Source: Ferruginibacter sp. (lineage in GTDB: Bacteria; Bacteroidota; Bacteroidia; Chitinophagales; Chitinophagaceae). From it: a stretch of 64,000 nucleotides of DNA. Shown here piece after piece: positions 33,771-42,542 of this stretch. Numbering within the stretch: position 1 is the stretch's first letter; each line of letters starts with the position of its first letter. The position numbers were made by a program, and so were the translations under genes. The stretch lies in assembly GCA_016786725.1 (NCBI GenBank), contig JAEUVU010000016.1, forward strand, positions 62,001 to 126,000, given 5' to 3'. The notes beneath the pieces were generated by a model, which was not told the origin of the DNA, made no database searches, and saw only the letters and a program-made list of their open reading frames with translations.

Positions 33771-34586
33771 GAAAAACCGCTGAAAAAACAACAACTGAAA
33801 CGGTATCGCATCACGCCAGTACACCCAGTTGTGTTCACCCGGTCTTTCAACATAAGTATGCGGTATTTTTAACTGCAGCATTTTTTGATGCAGCCTTCGG
33901 TTTCCGTTTATAAAAATATCTTTTTCGCCGCAGTCAAAAAATATTTTTAAATCATTATTTGTGTAATTCTCAACCAGGTTTATCACGGTAAGGTCGTGCC
34001 AGTTTTTTGCCTGCAATATCGTATCACCAATACGCTGCATAATATGAAAACGGTTCCTGCTTTCACTCAGATCAACTCCGCCGCTCATGCTGCCGGCTGC
34101 ACCAAACACATCAGTATGGCGCAGCGCCAAAAACAAAGCCCCGTGCCCACCCATGCTTAAACCGGTAATGGCACGATGGTTTTTATCGGCTATGGTTCTG
34201 TAATTGTTATCAATAAAATTGACCACTTCTACCGCCACATATGTTTCGTAGCGGTAAGCCGTATCCACCGGGCTATCAAAATACCAGCTGCTGTAAGCAC
34301 CATCCGGACAAACTATCAGAGTTTGATAATCATCTGCATATTTATTCAGCTCAGGCACTTTATTTACCCAGTTACTGAAATCGCCTGAATAACCATGCAG
34401 CAGGTAAACTGTCGGAAAAAAATTTTTCTTCTTTTTATAACTATCAGGTTTTATTACAACAGCTTTAATGTGCTTATGCATACTGTTGCTGTAGATAGAC
34501 ACGGTATCAACCTTTGCTGCGAAGCAGGTAACGGAGCAAGAAAAAACTATGAGGTAAAAAACTATCTTTTTTGTAATGGGAATCAT
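33756..34586 (-). CDS. Exported esterase (esterase D / PHB depolymerase-like)
   Basis: A 276-residue protein with a signal peptide (residues 1-23, ending TCFAAK) and an alpha/beta hydrolase domain of the esterase-D/mycolyltransferase type: VYLLHGYSGDFSNW, a nucleophile elbow GLSMGGHGA, an Asp in FFDCGEKD and a late His in PGEHNWVYW. It likely hydrolyses acyl or feruloyl esters in the periplasm. The C-terminal residues FLSGH and the stop are encoded by the end of a dispersed inverted-repeat element (33757-33770), so the natural C-terminus has been replaced or extended. The catalytic core appears intact. Confidence 0.88.
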   Translation of the reverse strand: MIPITKKIVFYLIVFSCSVTCFAAKVDTVSIYSNSMHKHIKAVVIKPDSYKKKKNFFPTVYLLHGYSGDFSNWVNKVPELNKYADDYQTLIVCPDGAYSSWYFDSPVDTAYRYETYVAVEVVNFIDNNYRTIADKNHRAITGLSMGGHGALFLALRHTDVFGAAGSMSGGVDLSESRNRFHIMQRIGDTILQAKNWHDLTVINLVENYTNNDLKIFFDCGEKDIFINGNRRLHQKMLQLKIPHTYVERPGEHNWVYWRDAIPFQLLFFQRFFLSGH

Positions 34587-34613
34587 ACCCGCAAGTTAAG
34601 CTATCCTAAAAAA

Positions 34614-34638
34614 AAGCTGCCCCGATCAGGGGCAGCTT
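34614..34638 (-). terminator. Strong intrinsic terminator of the HupE-M1 operon
   Basis: A 10-bp perfect stem (AAGCTGCCCC / GGGGCAGCTT) with a five-base loop is followed on the minus strand by a long T run. It lies 19 bases after the stop of a 38-codon gene and ends the operon running leftward from 37817. Confidence 0.9.
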
Positions 34639-34657
34639 AAAAATATTTTTGATGGCT

Positions 34658-34774
34658 TTAATGCAATATTGCATATAACCATTGCCCGAACATAAAACCG
34701 CTTTTGAAAAGTACAATTACTCCCAAAACCACAGCCATCGGTACAAGCAGTTTTATAAAATCATCCTTTTTCAT
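34658..34774 (-). CDS. Small membrane protein, 38 residues
   Basis: A short reading frame with ATG at 34774 and TAA at 34658. It begins MKKDDFIKLL, has one hydrophobic helix (about residues 9-31, containing MAVVLGVIVLF) and ends QWLYAILH. It lies 26 bases after the M1 peptidase stop and just before a strong terminator on the same strand, so it is inside the transcript. Gene-like position, a good ATG, a basic-acidic start and a clean transmembrane segment support it. It is below the usual annotation length cut-off. Function unknown; it might assist the M1 peptidase or HupE-like protein. Confidence 0.6.
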   Translation of the reverse strand: MKKDDFIKLLVPMAVVLGVIVLFKSGFMFGQWLYAILH

Positions 34775-34800
34775 ATTTTCCGTTTAACGGTAATGCAATT

Positions 34801-37197
34801 TTACTTTATCTCTTTCTGCATTGGGTTTACGCCACCCGGTGCCCCTCTCGGGCCACGGCCACCTGCCTTAAACAGCTGGAACTTGCTGGGTGTTGTAATG
34901 GAAGGCCAATTGTTATTATCAGTATTGATATCGGCTGTTTCCCTCATTGGGTCAAGTTTTATGGAAACCACTTCCTTATTCTTCATGAAAGTTTTGATCA
35001 CTTTATTCTCATTTTTGCGCCAAACATATACAGGGATGCGGTCAACTTCTTTGCTGCCATCTTTAAACGTCCACTCAATTATGATCGGCATAACCAAGCC
35101 TCCTTTGTTGCTGAAGGTAAGTTCATACAGGTTTTTATCACCCGCAATCTTAAATCGTTCACCTTCACTGTAATTGTCTGCAGCAGTACCTGCAGGTATG
35201 TTTATTTCAAAAGCTGTGGTATCAACTTTCACCAGGTCACGGTCGTACCTCCAGTAAAAATCCCTTAACGAAGGATCTGCATCAGTAGCAAAAACAATTT
35301 TCTTGTCTTCACGGTTGCGTATCTTGGAGATATCATCAAACGTATTAAGCTGTGGTTTTGCAACAGGTACTTTGCGGGTGGTAGCGGCGGCGGGTGCCGG
35401 CACTTCGGTGTTCATTACAGCCCATTTAACCGTGTCGAGCGAAATATCGCATGGCTCTGTTCCAAAAAACCATCCTCTCCAGAACCAGTCAAGATCTTCG
35501 GCGCTTGCATCTTCCATAGTGCGGAAAAGATCGGCAGGTGTTGGGTGTTTAAAAGCCCAGCGCCTTGCATATTCTTTAAAGGCATAGTCAAAATTTTCAC
35601 GGCCCATAATGGTTTCACGCAGAATGTTTAGGCCGGTAGCAGGCTTGCTGTATGCATTAGGGCCAAACTGGATGATGTTTTCGCTGTTGGTCATAATTGG
35701 CTCCAGCATATCTTTTGGCAGCTTCATATAATCAACAATTTTATAAGCCGGGCCTTTACCAACCGGGAATTTGTTGTCCCATAATTCTTCGGCCAGATAC
35801 TCGCAGAAAGAATTCAAACCTTCATCCATCCATGTCCATTGCCTTTCATCGCTGTTGATGATCATGGGGAAAAAGTTGTGGCCCACTTCATGTATCACCA
35901 CACCCAGCATTCCATTCTTTGTGCCTTCGCTGTAAGTACTGTTGGCGCTATAGTTGCCATTGGCGTCTTTTTCTGTACGGCCAAAGTTGAAGCAGATCAT
36001 GGGGTATTCCATACCATTGGCCGCTTCTAAACTTTGTGCAACAGGATATGGATATGGAATGGTGAATTTTGAATAAGTTTTGATTGTGTGTGCAACTGCT
36101 TTGGTGCTGTATTTGCGGTACAAAGCATACGCTTCTTTACCATAACCGCTCATGCACATTACTTTTTTTCCTTCAACCATCGTTGGCATGGCATCCCAGA
36201 TGAATTTGCGGCTGCTGCCCCAGGCAAAATCACGAACCATGTCGGCTTTAAATATCCAGGTTTTCTTTTGGGTTGATTTTGTTTTTTCTTTTGCAGTGGC
36301 TTCATCAAGCGTTACAATTTCGGTAGGCTCAGTTGCAGTTTGTGCTTTTTGCCAGCGGGCCATTTCTGCAGCAGATAAAACCTGTGCATAGTTTTGTCCC
36401 TGGCCGGTTGATAATACCACATGATCTGCAGGCACCGTCATGGCCACTTTAAAATTGCCGAAGGTTAATGCAAACTCGCCGCTGCCAACAAACTGGTGGT
36501 TTTGCCAGCCCTGAAAATCGCTGTACACACAAAGACGTGGGTACCACTGCGTCATGGTATAAAGATCATTTCCATCTTCAGGAAAATTTTCATATCCGCC
36601 GCGGCCGCCATATTTTGTTCTTTCGATGATATTATAATTCCAGTCAACTTTAAAAACAATTTGCTGACCTGGCTTTAAAGCCACCGGCAGGTCAATACGC
36701 ATCATGGTTTTGTTGATGGTATATTTAAGCGCTTTACCCGTTGCATCAGCAACACGGGTAATATTAAAGCCATATTCCCTGTCCTTATCTATCTTACCGT
36801 TATACCGGCTTATGTCTGCTTCACTAATGCCTCTTGGCATTGGGTTACTGTTTTGGTAGCCGGAGTTATTGGTATTGCTGTGTTCATTTTCATCCAGTTG
36901 CAGCCACAGGTATGTAAGTACATCCGGAGAGTTGTTTGTATAGGTAATGGTTTCCCAACCTAAAAGCCTTCGGTTGGCTTCATCCAGTTCGCAACGGATA
37001 TCATAATCGCAACGCTGCTGCCAGTATTTTGGCCCCGGGGCACCGCTGGCAGTACGATACTCGTTAGGTGTGGGAAGAATGGTTCCCAACTGTTCAAAGC
37101 GGTTGCCGTGGTTGCTGCCGGGATTATTTTTTATATCCTGTGCAGTTACACTGATTCCGATGAAAAGCAAATAAGCAAAAGCTGTTAGTTGTTTCAT
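34801..37197 (-). CDS. M1-family zinc metallopeptidase, exported
   Basis: About 798 residues from the ATG at 37197, with a signal peptide ending SVTAQD. An N-terminal beta-domain is followed by a gluzincin catalytic domain with HEVGHN and the third ligand Glu 18 residues later in WMDEGLNSF, the spacing of M1 aminopeptidases. The exopeptidase GxMEN-type loop is replaced by NGMEYPMICF. Bacteroidota M1 proteins of this type are periplasmic and often annotated as aminopeptidase N-like. The C-terminal 200 residues include an Ig-like beta-domain and an RGPRGAPGG tail. It is the second gene of an operon: a HupE-like protein is upstream (32-bp gap) and a 38-residue membrane protein downstream. Confidence 0.92.
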   Translation of the reverse strand: MKQLTAFAYLLFIGISVTAQDIKNNPGSNHGNRFEQLGTILPTPNEYRTASGAPGPKYWQQRCDYDIRCELDEANRRLLGWETITYTNNSPDVLTYLWLQLDENEHSNTNNSGYQNSNPMPRGISEADISRYNGKIDKDREYGFNITRVADATGKALKYTINKTMMRIDLPVALKPGQQIVFKVDWNYNIIERTKYGGRGGYENFPEDGNDLYTMTQWYPRLCVYSDFQGWQNHQFVGSGEFALTFGNFKVAMTVPADHVVLSTGQGQNYAQVLSAAEMARWQKAQTATEPTEIVTLDEATAKEKTKSTQKKTWIFKADMVRDFAWGSSRKFIWDAMPTMVEGKKVMCMSGYGKEAYALYRKYSTKAVAHTIKTYSKFTIPYPYPVAQSLEAANGMEYPMICFNFGRTEKDANGNYSANSTYSEGTKNGMLGVVIHEVGHNFFPMIINSDERQWTWMDEGLNSFCEYLAEELWDNKFPVGKGPAYKIVDYMKLPKDMLEPIMTNSENIIQFGPNAYSKPATGLNILRETIMGRENFDYAFKEYARRWAFKHPTPADLFRTMEDASAEDLDWFWRGWFFGTEPCDISLDTVKWAVMNTEVPAPAAATTRKVPVAKPQLNTFDDISKIRNREDKKIVFATDADPSLRDFYWRYDRDLVKVDTTAFEINIPAGTAADNYSEGERFKIAGDKNLYELTFSNKGGLVMPIIIEWTFKDGSKEVDRIPVYVWRKNENKVIKTFMKNKEVVSIKLDPMRETADINTDNNNWPSITTPSKFQLFKAGGRGPRGAPGGVNPMQKEIK

Positions 37198-37229
37198 GTC
37201 TATTTTCCTTTTTATTGAGTATTTAGTTT

Positions 37230-37817
37230 TTATGATAATAAGGCAGGAAACCGCTCCCATGCCATTTTAAATGCAATAATTATAGCAACCAAAGATAAAG
37301 CCCAAACCCACCATTTTCTTTTCAATCCTGCTAAGTTAACCAACAGGTAGCTTATAATTAAGATAAAAGTTACCACAACTATTTGTCCGGCTTCGAGGCC
37401 GATATTAAAGCCGAAAAGGTTCCAGCCAATGCTGTCGCCTTTTGCCATCATAAACCTGATGGCATTGGCAAATCCAAGCCCGTGTATCAATCCAAAGAAC
37501 AGCGCCAGAAAATAATTCAGCCTTAACGAACGTGGCTTAAAATCTTTCTGAAAAAAATTAAACAGCGCAGTAGCCACAATTGTGCAGGGAATCAGGAACT
37601 CAACCCAATCTGAATTTACCCTCACTATGTCAAATACACTTAAAGCCAATGTAAGGGAATGGCCGATGGTGAATGCTGTTACCAGTATCAAAACCTGTTT
37701 CCAGTTTTCAATGAGGTAAATGGCTGTAAGCGCCAGTATAAACAACCAATGGTCTTTTGCTTCCCAGGCAATAATATGCTCCCAGCCTATTTTAAAATAA
37801 AATCTTAAATCCTGCAT
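37230..37817 (-). CDS. HupE/UreJ-family membrane protein
   Basis: A 195-residue protein with six or so membrane helices. It has the HupE/UreJ-2 signatures: HWLFILALTAIYL, TAFTIGHSLTLALS and a FGLIHGLGFA motif. HupE/UreJ proteins are linked to nickel or other metal uptake. In Bacteroidota this subgroup commonly sits with a DUF6702 protein and an M1 peptidase, exactly as here, which suggests a metal-related role for the trio (inference). It starts the leftward operon and is divergent from the DUF6702 gene. Confidence 0.87.
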   Translation of the reverse strand: MQDLRFYFKIGWEHIIAWEAKDHWLFILALTAIYLIENWKQVLILVTAFTIGHSLTLALSVFDIVRVNSDWVEFLIPCTIVATALFNFFQKDFKPRSLRLNYFLALFFGLIHGLGFANAIRFMMAKGDSIGWNLFGFNIGLEAGQIVVVTFILIISYLLVNLAGLKRKWWVWALSLVAIIIAFKMAWERFPALLS

Positions 37818-37845
37818 GAAAGCAACTATAATTGTTGGTTTACAT

Positions 37846-37853
37846 TAGTTTTG
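37846..37853 (+). promoter_or_regulatory. -7 promoter element for the DUF6702 gene
   Basis: TAGTTTTG, an exact TAnnTTTG, lies 50 bases before the ATG at 37903 in the divergent gap. No -33 at good spacing. Confidence 0.35.
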
Positions 37854-37902
37854 TACCGCAATCTATTTTAAAGAAACGGTTTTTTATACACCTGATAGCT
37901 AA

Positions 37903-38409
37903 ATGGCAAGTATTTTATTTAAATGGTTATTGATTGGTGGCCTGATCTTCAGTCCTGCTGCTGCAACATATCATCCTATATATGTAAGTGTTACCGAAAT
38001 TGAGCACAATGCAAAAGAAAAAACGCTTGAAATAAGCTGTAAGATCTTTACAGATGATTTTGAAAAGACCTTGAAATCTACCTACAAAACATATATTGAC
38101 CTGCTGAAACCAAAGGATAAAAATGCCATGGATAAATTAGTGGCAGATTATGTGCGAAAACATTTATTGATTAAGGCTGACGGCAAACCTGTTGAGTTTA
38201 TATTTTTGGGTTACGAACAGGATGAAGAGGGAATTGTAAGTTATTACCAGGTAAATAATATTGCCACCCTAAAAAAACTTGACATAACTGACAATATCTT
38301 ATTTGAATACAAGAAAGAACAGATAAGCATTATACATGCAACAGCTAACGGCAATAAAAAAAGCACCAAGCTGGTAAACCCTGAGGACAAATACAGTTTT
38401 GAGTTTTGA
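37903..38409 (+). CDS. DUF6702-type exported protein
   Basis: A 168-residue protein with an N-terminal signal (to about residue 20, SPAAATYHP) followed by a small alpha-beta domain. The HPIYVSVTEIEHN start of the mature chain and the LEISCKIFTDDFEKTL stretch are typical of DUF6702, a Bacteroidota family paired with HupE-like proteins and M1 peptidases. Function unknown; the His at the start of the mature chain could bind metal, which is speculative. It is divergent from the HupE gene, so the two may share control. Confidence 0.8.
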   Translation: MASILFKWLLIGGLIFSPAAATYHPIYVSVTEIEHNAKEKTLEISCKIFTDDFEKTLKSTYKTYIDLLKPKDKNAMDKLVADYVRKHLLIKADGKPVEFIFLGYEQDEEGIVSYYQVNNIATLKKLDITDNILFEYKKEQISIIHATANGNKKSTKLVNPEDKYSFEF

Positions 38410-38426
38410 TTTTTTACTTTTGACTT

Positions 38427-39722
38427 TTAGTCCTCCATATCTTCTTTTAATTCCTCCGATATTTTTACAAGCAATTTATCAATTCTTTGCCCGTCCATAT
38501 CTATGATCTCAATCTCAAATCCGTTCCATTCAAAACGTTCACCTGTTACAGGAATATGTTCCAGCTCATGCAGCACAAAACCGGCAAGTGTATCAAAATC
38601 ATGTTCATCATCATTCATCCATTCCGTTTTTTCAAAATGCCTTAAAAAATCGTAAAAAGGTATTTGTGCATCTATCAGAAACGTGCCGTCATTACGCTCG
38701 GTAATTTCGTATTCCTCCTGGCCGGTTTGCGGCACATCGCCCACAATGGCTTCCATTATATCGTTAAGGGTAATCATCCCTTCCAATGTACCATATTCGT
38801 TTACGATAAAACAGGTGTGTATTTTGGTAGATTTAAATTTTTCAAGCACCTGGTAAGCCGTATTATTTTCGGGTACAAACATGGCGGGCCTGCAGAGTTG
38901 TTGCAATTTTACTTCGGGGCCCGCTTTTACCAGGTCTTTTACAGAAACAACACCTTTGATATCATCCACCACTTTATCGCAAACCGGGTAAGTTGAATAA
39001 GCAAGTTCTTCAACCCTGTCTTTTATCTGCTGCACTGTTTCCTGTTCATCAAACCAAACAATATCGGTACGGTGCGTCATCAGCGATGTTATATTCCGGT
39101 CGCCCAGGTGAAATAACCTTTCAATAATTTCCTTTTCTTCTTCTTCAATTGCTCCATGCTCACTTCCTTCAGCCACCATCGCTTTTATTTCTTCTTCAGT
39201 AACCTGGTTATCGCTTACTTTAAGGTTCAGCAGCTTAACAATTAAATGAGTTGAAGAAGTAAGCAGCCAGATAAATGGAAATGTTATCCTGCTTAACCAG
39301 CTCATGGGTTGTGCAAAATTCTTTGCCAGAAATTCAGGGCGGGATAAACCGATCCTTTTAGGAACAAGCTCTCCCAGCACCAAAGAAAAATAAGTAAGTA
39401 TTACCACGATAATAGTGGTGGCAATTCCATTACTGTATTCCCTTGCCCATTCATATTTATTGAAGAATTCAATGATCAGTGTTTTTAGCTTTTCGCCGGA
39501 AAAGATACCCGTTAAGATGCCGATCAAAGTAATACCAACCTGCACTGTAGAGAGAAAAACATCGGGGTTATTGGCAAGTTTAAGTGCGGCCTTTGCTTTT
39601 TCATCTCCTTTGTTTGCCTGCGCCTCCAGCCTGGCTTTTCGTGCCGAAACCAGGGCAATTTCAGCCATCGAAAAAATGCCGTTAATAAGAATAAGCCCGA
39701 ATATTATGAGTATTTCTGTCAT
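38427..39722 (-). CDS. CNNM/CorC-type hemolysin-family membrane protein with CBS domains
   Basis: A 431-residue protein: an N-terminal DUF21 (CNNM) membrane domain of four helices (about 1-180), two CBS domains (about 200-330; the segment LMTHRTDIVWFD begins the first) and a C-terminal CorC_HlyC domain (about 345-425). Such proteins export or regulate divalent cations, mainly Mg2+ or Co2+, in the inner membrane. The hemolysin label in databases is historical. It lies 6 bases from the PAP2 phosphatase gene, which ends just upstream on the same strand. Confidence 0.93.
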   Translation of the reverse strand: MTEILIIFGLILINGIFSMAEIALVSARKARLEAQANKGDEKAKAALKLANNPDVFLSTVQVGITLIGILTGIFSGEKLKTLIIEFFNKYEWAREYSNGIATTIIVVILTYFSLVLGELVPKRIGLSRPEFLAKNFAQPMSWLSRITFPFIWLLTSSTHLIVKLLNLKVSDNQVTEEEIKAMVAEGSEHGAIEEEEKEIIERLFHLGDRNITSLMTHRTDIVWFDEQETVQQIKDRVEELAYSTYPVCDKVVDDIKGVVSVKDLVKAGPEVKLQQLCRPAMFVPENNTAYQVLEKFKSTKIHTCFIVNEYGTLEGMITLNDIMEAIVGDVPQTGQEEYEITERNDGTFLIDAQIPFYDFLRHFEKTEWMNDDEHDFDTLAGFVLHELEHIPVTGERFEWNGFEIEIIDMDGQRIDKLLVKISEELKEDMED

Positions 39723-39728
39723 GTATTT

Positions 39729-40307
39729 TTAAACTAAGCCGTAGTTTTTGTTGAATGATTTTCCGGACAAATATCCGATAAGTATTCCAATTAGCCCCCC
39801 GCATGCTACATCAAGCGGGTAATGCACACCTACATACACCTGTGCAAATGCAATGGAAAACGCCCAGAAAAAAAATATAAAAAGCCCGTTTTTAAAAGAA
39901 GAAGTTGCAAAAGCGGGTTTTAAGCTAAGATAAAAAAACATGGCCATTCCAAAATGGGTAGTGGCATGAGATGAGGTAAAGCTGGAGCTTTGCGGCCGGT
40001 AGCCTACCAACACTTTTATCCACGATGCATAATCGGGTACGTTGCAGGGCCGAAGACGGAAAAAATTCTTTTTAATGATGTCGCTGCTTACAAAATCACA
40101 TAAAATAATGGTACCCGCAGCAAACAGGGCCCACCACCAGCCGGTTTTTTTATAATTAACAACTGCAAGTAAAAGCAGAAAAAAATACAGAGGATACCAG
40201 GTGTGTGAGTTACGCAGAAAAGGCATCAGCCAGTCGAAAAAAGGGTTGCTCCACCCGCTGTTGATGATTTTAAATAAATGCCTGTCGTAAGAAAGCAGTT
40301 GCTCCAT
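39729..40307 (-). CDS. PAP2-family membrane phosphatase
   Basis: About 192 residues from the ATG at 40307 (MEQLLSYDRHLFKIIN). Five to six membrane helices carry the three PAP2 motifs: KKNFFRLRPC, SFTSSHATTHFG and YVGVHYPLDVACGG. The family dephosphorylates lipid phosphates such as undecaprenyl pyrophosphate or phosphatidate on the outer face of the inner membrane. It is close to the CNNM gene (6-bp gap) and divergent from an LtaS-like sulfatase, fitting an envelope role. Confidence 0.93.
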   Translation of the reverse strand: MEQLLSYDRHLFKIINSGWSNPFFDWLMPFLRNSHTWYPLYFFLLLLAVVNYKKTGWWWALFAAGTIILCDFVSSDIIKKNFFRLRPCNVPDYASWIKVLVGYRPQSSSFTSSHATTHFGMAMFFYLSLKPAFATSSFKNGLFIFFFWAFSIAFAQVYVGVHYPLDVACGGLIGILIGYLSGKSFNKNYGLV

Positions 40308-40384
40308 GATGTGCAAGATGGTGTTAAATAAGCACCATCCCAAATTAATTAAACTAAATTTGCTGACTCATTAAATATTTCTTC

Positions 40385-42394
40385 ATGCTGTTTTTACAAA
40401 GGATCCCGAAACTGCTTCGCTGGATATTTTCGGTGGTTTTTGTTTTGCTTTTTGTGATGACCGTTTCCCGTTTCATCATATTCTGGAAATTCAATCCGCC
40501 AGGCAAGGCATTTTCAGGTTCGGCGTTTATTATGGGCCTTCGTTTTGATGCCCGTGTGGTTTGCATTGTGGGCTTAGCGGCAATGCTGCTCTGTGCCATT
40601 CCTTTTTTAAACCCATTCAAAAACTCCCGTGCATCAAAATTCTGGAACATTTTAATACCTTTTGTGTTCATCCTCATGGCACTGGTGCTGGCAATAGACT
40701 TTTATCATTTTGATTACCTGCATCAGCGGCTTAACGCAACCGTATTGAATTATGTTGAAGATGCAGGCATATCTTTCAGCATGATGTGGCAAAGTTATCC
40801 GTTGATAAAGATTACGGCCGCTTTAATTATACTCGTTGTATTGGCGAGGCTTGGATTTGGAGCCCTGCTTGCACACTTTCAGCAGCAGGATAGTTTTTAC
40901 AAACGAAAAGGGGTTTTGCTGTACATACTTGCTTTCTTCGTTTTTGGCATTTTTATTTTTGGTAAAATTGGCCAGTATCCTTTGCGCTGGAGCGATGCTT
41001 ACACTTTGAGTGATGATTTTAAAGCAAACCTTGCATTAAATCCTTTCCAGAGCTTTTTAAGCACATTGAGTTTCAGGAATGCATCTTATGATGTAAAAAA
41101 AGTAAAAGCAGGTTATCCCCTGATGGCCGGATATCTTGGTGTATCAAACCCCGACAGTACCATACTGAATTATGAGAGGATTTATTTAGGTGCAGGTTCT
41201 ACAGTTCTCAAACCAAATATCGTTTTGGTCATCTGCGAAAGCTTCAGCGCTTATAAAAGCAGCATGTATAACAACCCGCTGAACACAACACCGTATTTTA
41301 ATGAGTTATGCAGGAATGGTATCTTCTTCGACCGTTGCTTTACACCGGCCTATGGCACAGCCCGTGGTGTGTGGGCCACCATTACCGGCATACCAGATGT
41401 GGCAAGCCCTAAAACAGCCAGCCGCAATCCGAATGCAGTGGATCAAAACACCATTATCAACAGTTTTACCGGTTATGATAACTTTTATTTTCTGGGCGGA
41501 AGCGCTACCTGGGCAAACATCCGTGGTGTTTTAACCAACAATATCAAAAACCTAAGGCTTTATGAAGAAGATGATTACAGTGCTAAGAAGATAGATGTAT
41601 GGGGCATCAGTGATAAAAATTTATTCTTAGAATCGAACAAGATACTTAAACAACAAACCAAGCCCTTCTTTGCCGTCATTCAAACAGCCGATAACCACCG
41701 GCCTTACACCATACCTGCGGAAGACAGGGACGAATTCAGGTTGCTTAATTACCCCGCTGATTCACTAAGGCGTTTTGGCTTTGAAAGCAATGAAGAGATG
41801 AATGCATTTCGTTATACTGATTTTGGGTTTCAAAAATTTATGGAAGCTGCACAAAAGGAAGCTTATTTTAAAAACACCATTTTTGTTTTTGTGGGTGATC
41901 ATGGCATTCGCTACAATGGCACACTGGATCATTTCCCAAAAGCCTGGACAGAACAGGGCCTTAGCTGTGAGCATGTGCCTTTATTGTTTTATGCGCCCGG
42001 CTTGTTAAAGCCGCAGAGGATTAGTAATGTTTGCTCACAGGTTGATGTTTTACCAACCATTGCTTCGCTGGCAAAAATACCATACACCAATAATTCGCTG
42101 GGACGTAATTTATTTGATACTGCAGTATCTTTTCAATTCAAATCAATTTCGCCCAGGCAAAATCTTGCGTTTATTATTGATCATGATGTACACACTATTG
42201 GCTTGATAAGCAATGAATACTACTACCTCAAAAATCAAAAAACAGGCAGGCAGGAATTTGTTTCAGTAACTGATAATGAACCTGTACCAGTCAATCCCTC
42301 AACAGACAGTGCAAAAAATCACCTGCAAAAACTTACAGATGTTTATTATGAAACTGCCAAGTATCTTTTGCTAAACAATAAAAAGAAGCAATAG
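40385..42394 (+). CDS. LTA-synthase-family sulfatase-like membrane enzyme
   Basis: A 669-residue protein with five N-terminal membrane helices (about 1-190) and a large extracytoplasmic sulfatase/phosphoglycerol-transferase domain. Motifs are the metal site LVICESFSAYKSSM, the nucleophile Thr in PAYGTARGVWATITG, HRPYTIP and a VGDHG metal site. It is a close paralogue of the next gene (the same motifs in the same order, about 660 residues), so a tandem duplication is likely. The transferred head group is unknown; candidates are phosphoglycerol or phosphoethanolamine. A dispersed palindrome separates the two copies. Confidence 0.9.
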   Translation: MLFLQRIPKLLRWIFSVVFVLLFVMTVSRFIIFWKFNPPGKAFSGSAFIMGLRFDARVVCIVGLAAMLLCAIPFLNPFKNSRASKFWNILIPFVFILMALVLAIDFYHFDYLHQRLNATVLNYVEDAGISFSMMWQSYPLIKITAALIILVVLARLGFGALLAHFQQQDSFYKRKGVLLYILAFFVFGIFIFGKIGQYPLRWSDAYTLSDDFKANLALNPFQSFLSTLSFRNASYDVKKVKAGYPLMAGYLGVSNPDSTILNYERIYLGAGSTVLKPNIVLVICESFSAYKSSMYNNPLNTTPYFNELCRNGIFFDRCFTPAYGTARGVWATITGIPDVASPKTASRNPNAVDQNTIINSFTGYDNFYFLGGSATWANIRGVLTNNIKNLRLYEEDDYSAKKIDVWGISDKNLFLESNKILKQQTKPFFAVIQTADNHRPYTIPAEDRDEFRLLNYPADSLRRFGFESNEEMNAFRYTDFGFQKFMEAAQKEAYFKNTIFVFVGDHGIRYNGTLDHFPKAWTEQGLSCEHVPLLFYAPGLLKPQRISNVCSQVDVLPTIASLAKIPYTNNSLGRNLFDTAVSFQFKSISPRQNLAFIIDHDVHTIGLISNEYYYLKNQKTGRQEFVSVTDNEPVPVNPSTDSAKNHLQKLTDVYYETAKYLLLNNKKKQ

Positions 42395-42400
42395 TTATTT

Positions 42401-42470
42401 AGCCACGAATTACACTAATTAACACAAATTGAAACTAACCCATTCGTGAAAATTCGTGTAATTAGTGGCA
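42401..42470. repeat. Dispersed palindrome GCCACGAATTACACTAATT type
   Basis: An imperfect inverted repeat with arms AGCCACGAATTACACTAATT and AATTCGTGTAATTAGTGGC fills the gap between the two sulfatases. Sequences of this kind are widespread between genes in Bacteroidota. Confidence 0.7.
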
Positions 42471-42542
42471 GAAAGATATTCATATTCAATCATCAGTTTT
42501 AGTATTTTCGCAATCTTCAAACTGGCTAAGGAAATTTAATAT

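Noticed and set aside
40354..40677. 107-codon frame opposite the start of the first tandem sulfatase
   Set aside because: Fully antisense to a confident gene, with low-complexity composition expected of a shadow frame.
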